Shown here: positions 61,330-64,000 of the stretch, one piece after another
Layout of the letters: every line of letters starts with the position of its first letter
How positions within the stretch are numbered: position 1 is the stretch's first letter
DNA from: JANMZR01 sp040385875
Lineage (GTDB): Bacteria; Bacteroidota; Bacteroidia; Cytophagales; Spirosomataceae
Assembly (NCBI GenBank): GCA_040385875.1
Contig: JAZKGO010000126.1
Span: forward strand, 1-64,000
Direction: 5' to 3'
Length of the DNA: 64,000 nt
Notes under the pieces: generated by a model
The model's input: the letters and a program-made list of their open reading frames with translations, nothing else
Told to the model about the DNA's origin: nothing
The model's database searches: none
Translations under genes and position numbers: made by a program

Positions 61330-62001
61330 TTAATTGCTTACTCGTATTCCGCCTCTTACTTTAATGTTTTCCCAAAACCTTCTTTTATTATTTTGTGGAA
61401 TAGGAATGCCATTCGGGTCATAATAGGGGACAATTTTTTGACTATCAGTGTTAGTGACTAGGTCTGGTGTGTCCATGATGATTTGGGGCATTTTCAAGCC
61501 CTTGGGTGACATTTCAAATACTCTATCCTCGATTTTTGAACTTGAAATAGTCGCTATTTCAGTAGGCTGTATTTCTGGTTGGTCAACCATTGGCTCGTCC
61601 TCTAAAGTCACTTTAATTGGCAATTTTACCAATTTTTTGGCAATGAAAGCAGGGCTAGGAGCCAAGTTTTCGATTTCAGGTTTTGAGTCCATAATTGTTG
61701 GCTCAAGAGATTTTGTAATACTTTTCTCATTTCTTGTTGGTTTTAATTTTGTGTTATAACTGTTTGTAGATGAAGGGTTTAAATAAAAATAAGCAATGGC
61801 ACTCACTACTATTATTCCGGTGCCAATCATGAGCTTTGTAGAGGAAGCCAGATTTTGAACGTCAGGTTTTGAACCAAAAGCAGTAGGCTGAGGCAACGAT
61901 TTTTCAATATTGTTCCAAATGATATCTGGCGGGGCCAAGCTCGCCTTATCAAATGCCTCCTTAAAGGCACTTTCAAAATTATCTTCGTTTGGTAGCTGCA
62001 T
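61330..62001 (-). CDS. Probable transmembrane anti-sigma factor
   Basis: A 223-residue protein with an N-terminal cytosolic segment ('FKEAFDKASLAPPDIIWNNIEKSL', residues 13-36) that resembles the sigma-binding region of Bacteroidota anti-sigma factors. A single transmembrane helix follows at about 55-70 ('MIGTGIIVVSAIAYFYL'). The rest is a periplasmic, proline-rich tail with no known domain. It overlaps the sigma factor gene by 23 bases, which is typical of sigma/anti-sigma pairs. It may be released by proteolysis in the periplasm. Confidence 0.72.
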   Translation of the reverse strand: MQLPNEDNFESAFKEAFDKASLAPPDIIWNNIEKSLPQPTAFGSKPDVQNLASSTKLMIGTGIIVVSAIAYFYLNPSSTNSYNTKLKPTRNEKSITKSLEPTIMDSKPEIENLAPSPAFIAKKLVKLPIKVTLEDEPMVDQPEIQPTEIATISSSKIEDRVFEMSPKGLKMPQIIMDTPDLVTNTDSQKIVPYYDPNGIPIPQNNKRRFWENIKVRGGIRVSN

Positions 62002-62539
62002 GATTGAATGATAAATTTTCTAATTTTTTTTGTAAAAGGCCTTTAGCTCTTGCATATTGCGACTTAGAGGTCCCAACTGAAATCCCTAATTTTTCGCCGA
62101 TTTCCTTATGATCAAAACCATCGATCGCATATAAGTTGAATACTGTTTGGCAGCCCAAAGGCAAGCTTCTTACCAAACTTAGCAATTCATTGAAACTAAG
62201 TTCAGAAATGGCTGAGGCCATATTATTTTCTACCCCAAAAGCCTGATCTAAGTCTACTGAAAACTGTAGGTCTTTCTCTTTCCTAATGTGATTGATAGCT
62301 GTATTAACCACAATTGTTCGAATCCAAGCGGATAAGGGGCATTCAAATCGAAAAGTATTTATTTTTGAAAAAATTTTAATAAAAGCCTCCTGCAAAATGT
62401 CCTCCGCTTCGGCTGAGGTACGGCAATATCGGTTGCACAATACCAGCATTTTACTTGCATAGGCATTGTACAGTTTTTGCTGTATCCGACGGTCGCCCAC
62501 AATACAGCCTTCTACCAATTCTTGCTCTAAGTTTTGCAT
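61979..62539 (-). CDS. ECF RNA polymerase sigma factor (second)
   Basis: A 186-residue ECF sigma factor from the ATG at 62539. An upstream ATG adds 12 residues and is less likely. Region 2 is 'LYNAYASKMLVLCNRYCRTSAEAEDILQEAFIKIFSKINTFRFECPLSAWIRTIVVNTAINHIRK' (about 22-86), and region 4 'LPLGCQTVFNLYAIDGFDHKEIGEKLGISVGTSKSQYARAKGLLQKKL' (about 130-177). Its partner gene encodes the transmembrane anti-sigma factor with which it overlaps. Likely targets are the LVIVD, barrel and lipoprotein genes downstream, which is inference. Confidence 0.88.
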   Translation of the reverse strand: MQNLEQELVEGCIVGDRRIQQKLYNAYASKMLVLCNRYCRTSAEAEDILQEAFIKIFSKINTFRFECPLSAWIRTIVVNTAINHIRKEKDLQFSVDLDQAFGVENNMASAISELSFNELLSLVRSLPLGCQTVFNLYAIDGFDHKEIGEKLGISVGTSKSQYARAKGLLQKKLENLSFNHAATKRR

Positions 62540-62716
62540 TAAAGGGGCTTTAGTGTAATGACAACCTTTTATCAAAAAAAGTTGTATTGAGAATAGTATT
62601 TTTTAATAGTCAAATAATATGCCAAATTAGAAAATGGAATTTCTTCAAAAATAGGAATGGTTAAGCAATCGACTATTTTAACGTTAATTAGTTGTATGTT
62701 AATCTATTTGGATTAA

Positions 62717-63328
62717 CTATTCAGGATTTTTAGAACAAAACTTCCAAATTAGATAAGTGACAGGAAAGGCCGCAAGCACATCGGCTGTGTAATGGATATG
62801 TTGGAATAACAAGGCAATGGCTATGAATAGTACAACTAAAAGAGCAAAAAATTTCTCTCGTTTATTTTCTGTTAATAAATAAATCAAAAACATCGTAGAG
62901 GTATGGCCTGAAAAAAATAAATCCCGGGTAATTTCTTTGCCTCCATAAAATATTTTGGTAATGGGATCAACCAAACTAACCATGGCTAATGGCGGGTCTA
63001 ACGGAATAAAATAAATCAATATAAACCGTAAAATAGTGATGAGTATATAGGATTTAATGAATCGAAATACCAAATCAGGGTTTTGAACTGCTCTAAAAAT
63101 AAAGACCAAAGCCAGACAGTACATGGAGATAAAAATCGGCCAAGAAAGGTCTAAACTGGGCAGAATATTTAAGATTGGATCGTTCCATTGAATGCCGCCA
63201 CGGTTTTGAATAAAATCAAAACCATATGGCATGGCGATTAACAGCAAGATAGCTAAAAGTATTAAAATAATGAATTTCAGTCGGTAATCAGACTTTCCCC
63301 AGCGGCTTTTCCAAGTAATTTTGGACAT
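62717..63328 (-). CDS. PAP2-like (sphingomyelin-synthase-related) membrane enzyme
   Basis: A 203-residue protein with about five or six hydrophobic helices, starting at the ATG at 63328. A longer frame from 63418 overlaps the divergent msrA start and is rejected. The active-site residues are His142 in 'FSGHTST' and His179 with Asp183 in 'HYTADVLAA', the C2/C3 motifs of the PAP2_C/sphingomyelin synthase-like group. Such enzymes transfer or remove phosphate head groups on lipids. It may act on phospholipid or sphingolipid in the envelope. The exact reaction is unclear. Confidence 0.82.
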   Translation of the reverse strand: MSKITWKSRWGKSDYRLKFIILILLAILLLIAMPYGFDFIQNRGGIQWNDPILNILPSLDLSWPIFISMYCLALVFIFRAVQNPDLVFRFIKSYILITILRFILIYFIPLDPPLAMVSLVDPITKIFYGGKEITRDLFFSGHTSTMFLIYLLTENKREKFFALLVVLFIAIALLFQHIHYTADVLAAFPVTYLIWKFCSKNPE

Positions 63329-63397
63329 ATCAATCGTAATATTTTGATTTTCTGTTTCAAAATGCAAACTTACATCAAAAAAATATGTTAATAAAGT

Positions 63398-64000
63398 ATG
63401 AGAAAAATATTCATGCAATTTGTGACGGGCATTTTTACGATTATTAATTTTTCAGCATGTTCGAAAAATAGTAATAGTTCAATTTCAGAATCATTGAATG
63501 AGCAAAAATTTGACAGTATAATTCAAGCAAATAAAAATATGGAAATTCAGTTAGAAAATAATGAAGGTTTAGAAATGATTACCTTTGGCTCAGGCTGCTT
63601 TTGGTGTGTTGAGGCAGTATTTCAAGATTTGAAAGGAGTTGTAAAAGTGGAGTCGGGTTATTCAAATGGTAAAACTTTAAACCCCACTTATAAAGAGGTA
63701 TGTTCTGGACTCACCGGCCATGCCGAAGTTTGTCAAATAAACTATGATCCCAAAATAATCAGTTTTGAAGAGTTGCTAGAAGTGTTTTGGAAAACGCACG
63801 ACCCTACCACTTTGAATCGGCAGGGGGCTGATACGGGCACTCAATATCGCTCGGGAGTGTTTTATCACAATGAAAATCAAGCTAAATTGGCACAAGAGTG
63901 GAAAAACAAATTAAATGCTGAAAAGGTATTTCCCAATCCTATTGTAACAGAAATCACAGCTGTGGGTACTTTTTATAAAGCGGAAGATTATCACCAAAAT
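63398..64000 (+). CDS. msrA: Peptide methionine sulfoxide reductase A, lipoprotein (partial, runs off window end)
   Basis: The frame opens at the ATG at 63398 and is open to the window end (201 codons). An N-terminal lipoprotein signal ('FTIINFSAC', Cys21) is followed by a linker and the MsrA domain from about residue 60: 'GSGCFWCVEAVFQDLKGV' with the catalytic Cys67 and Cys70, then 'ESGYSNG', 'GHAEVCQINYDP', 'VFWKTHDPTTLNRQGADTGTQYRSG' and 'YKAEDYHQN'. The enzyme reduces methionine-S-sulfoxide in damaged proteins. The lipid anchor places this copy in the cell envelope. About 20 C-terminal residues are missing from the window. Confidence 0.93.
   Translation, partial: MRKIFMQFVTGIFTIINFSACSKNSNSSISESLNEQKFDSIIQANKNMEIQLENNEGLEMITFGSGCFWCVEAVFQDLKGVVKVESGYSNGKTLNPTYKEVCSGLTGHAEVCQINYDPKIISFEELLEVFWKTHDPTTLNRQGADTGTQYRSGVFYHNENQAKLAQEWKNKLNAEKVFPNPIVTEITAVGTFYKAEDYHQN

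Noticed and set aside
63329..63418. A 30-residue N-terminal extension of the PAP2-like protein
   Set aside because: It overlaps the divergent msrA start and has no resemblance to the family.
1..64000. tRNA, rRNA, CRISPR arrays and intact insertion sequences
   Set aside because: I looked for cloverleaf arms, conserved rRNA stretches, regular spacer repeats and transposase motifs in the gaps and found none.

Overview
The window is a 64 kb stretch of an AT-rich genome from the Bacteroidota, most likely a Cytophagales-type marine or soil bacterium (family-level placement is inference). The evidence is: two giant surface proteins with C-terminal type IX secretion sorting domains, promoters of the Bacteroidota form (TTTG or TTG, about 19 bases, TAnnTTTG), weak ribosome binding sites, a PorE-like OmpA protein, and many lipoproteins with short lipoboxes. 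No rRNA, tRNA, CRISPR array, intact insertion sequence or prophage was seen. One 100-base run of N (35045-35144) interrupts the second giant gene. Identical 55-base flanks show it is a scaffolding artefact.

Layout. 1-4377 (minus strand): a small operon of VOC, NTF2-like and membrane proteins with a decayed VOC copy, then an NAD-dependent epimerase plus a tiny broken copy of its 5' end, a DUF4440-like protein and a VIT-type metal transporter. 4978-11940 (plus): an AraC regulator, an exported fumarylacetoacetate-hydrolase/luciferase-domain fusion, a YceI protein, then a crotonase, a feruloyl-CoA synthetase-like ligase and a short-chain dehydrogenase, which look like an aromatic acyl-CoA pathway. 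12056-20244: endonuclease III with an altered iron-sulfur motif, a secreted amidohydrolase, a bestrophin/beta-carbonic anhydrase pair, a PorE-like protein, an SDR and an MFS transporter. 20409-25118: a two-component system whose regulator and kinase genes are separated by two secreted-protein genes, followed by an SdiA-regulated-type lipoprotein.

26481-38398 is the most unusual region. Three tandem 172-residue MdpB-type tail-collar proteins, a GNAT acetyltransferase and a DUF6916-like protein sit directly upstream of two tandem giant cadherin-like/beta-helix proteins that carry type IX sorting signals. This reads as a dedicated cell-surface fibre or adhesin locus and is the best candidate for an undescribed system.

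38595-56000 is mostly housekeeping: pdhB, an OmpA lipoprotein, a heptose kinase-like PfkB protein, an aminotransferase, two thioredoxin-like proteins, TerC, a BNR-repeat exoprotein, mreBCD, an ECF sigma factor with a cysteine-rich anti-sigma factor, gmk, nadD, a MerC protein behind a palindromic operator, and typA. 56311-64000 holds an MBOAT/SGNH polysaccharide O-acetylation pair, a second ECF sigma/anti-sigma module with LVIVD-repeat and outer-membrane proteins, a PAP2-like enzyme, and a lipoprotein MsrA cut by the window end. Two related 105-119 base elements with terminal inverted repeats lie at 11948 and 56166.
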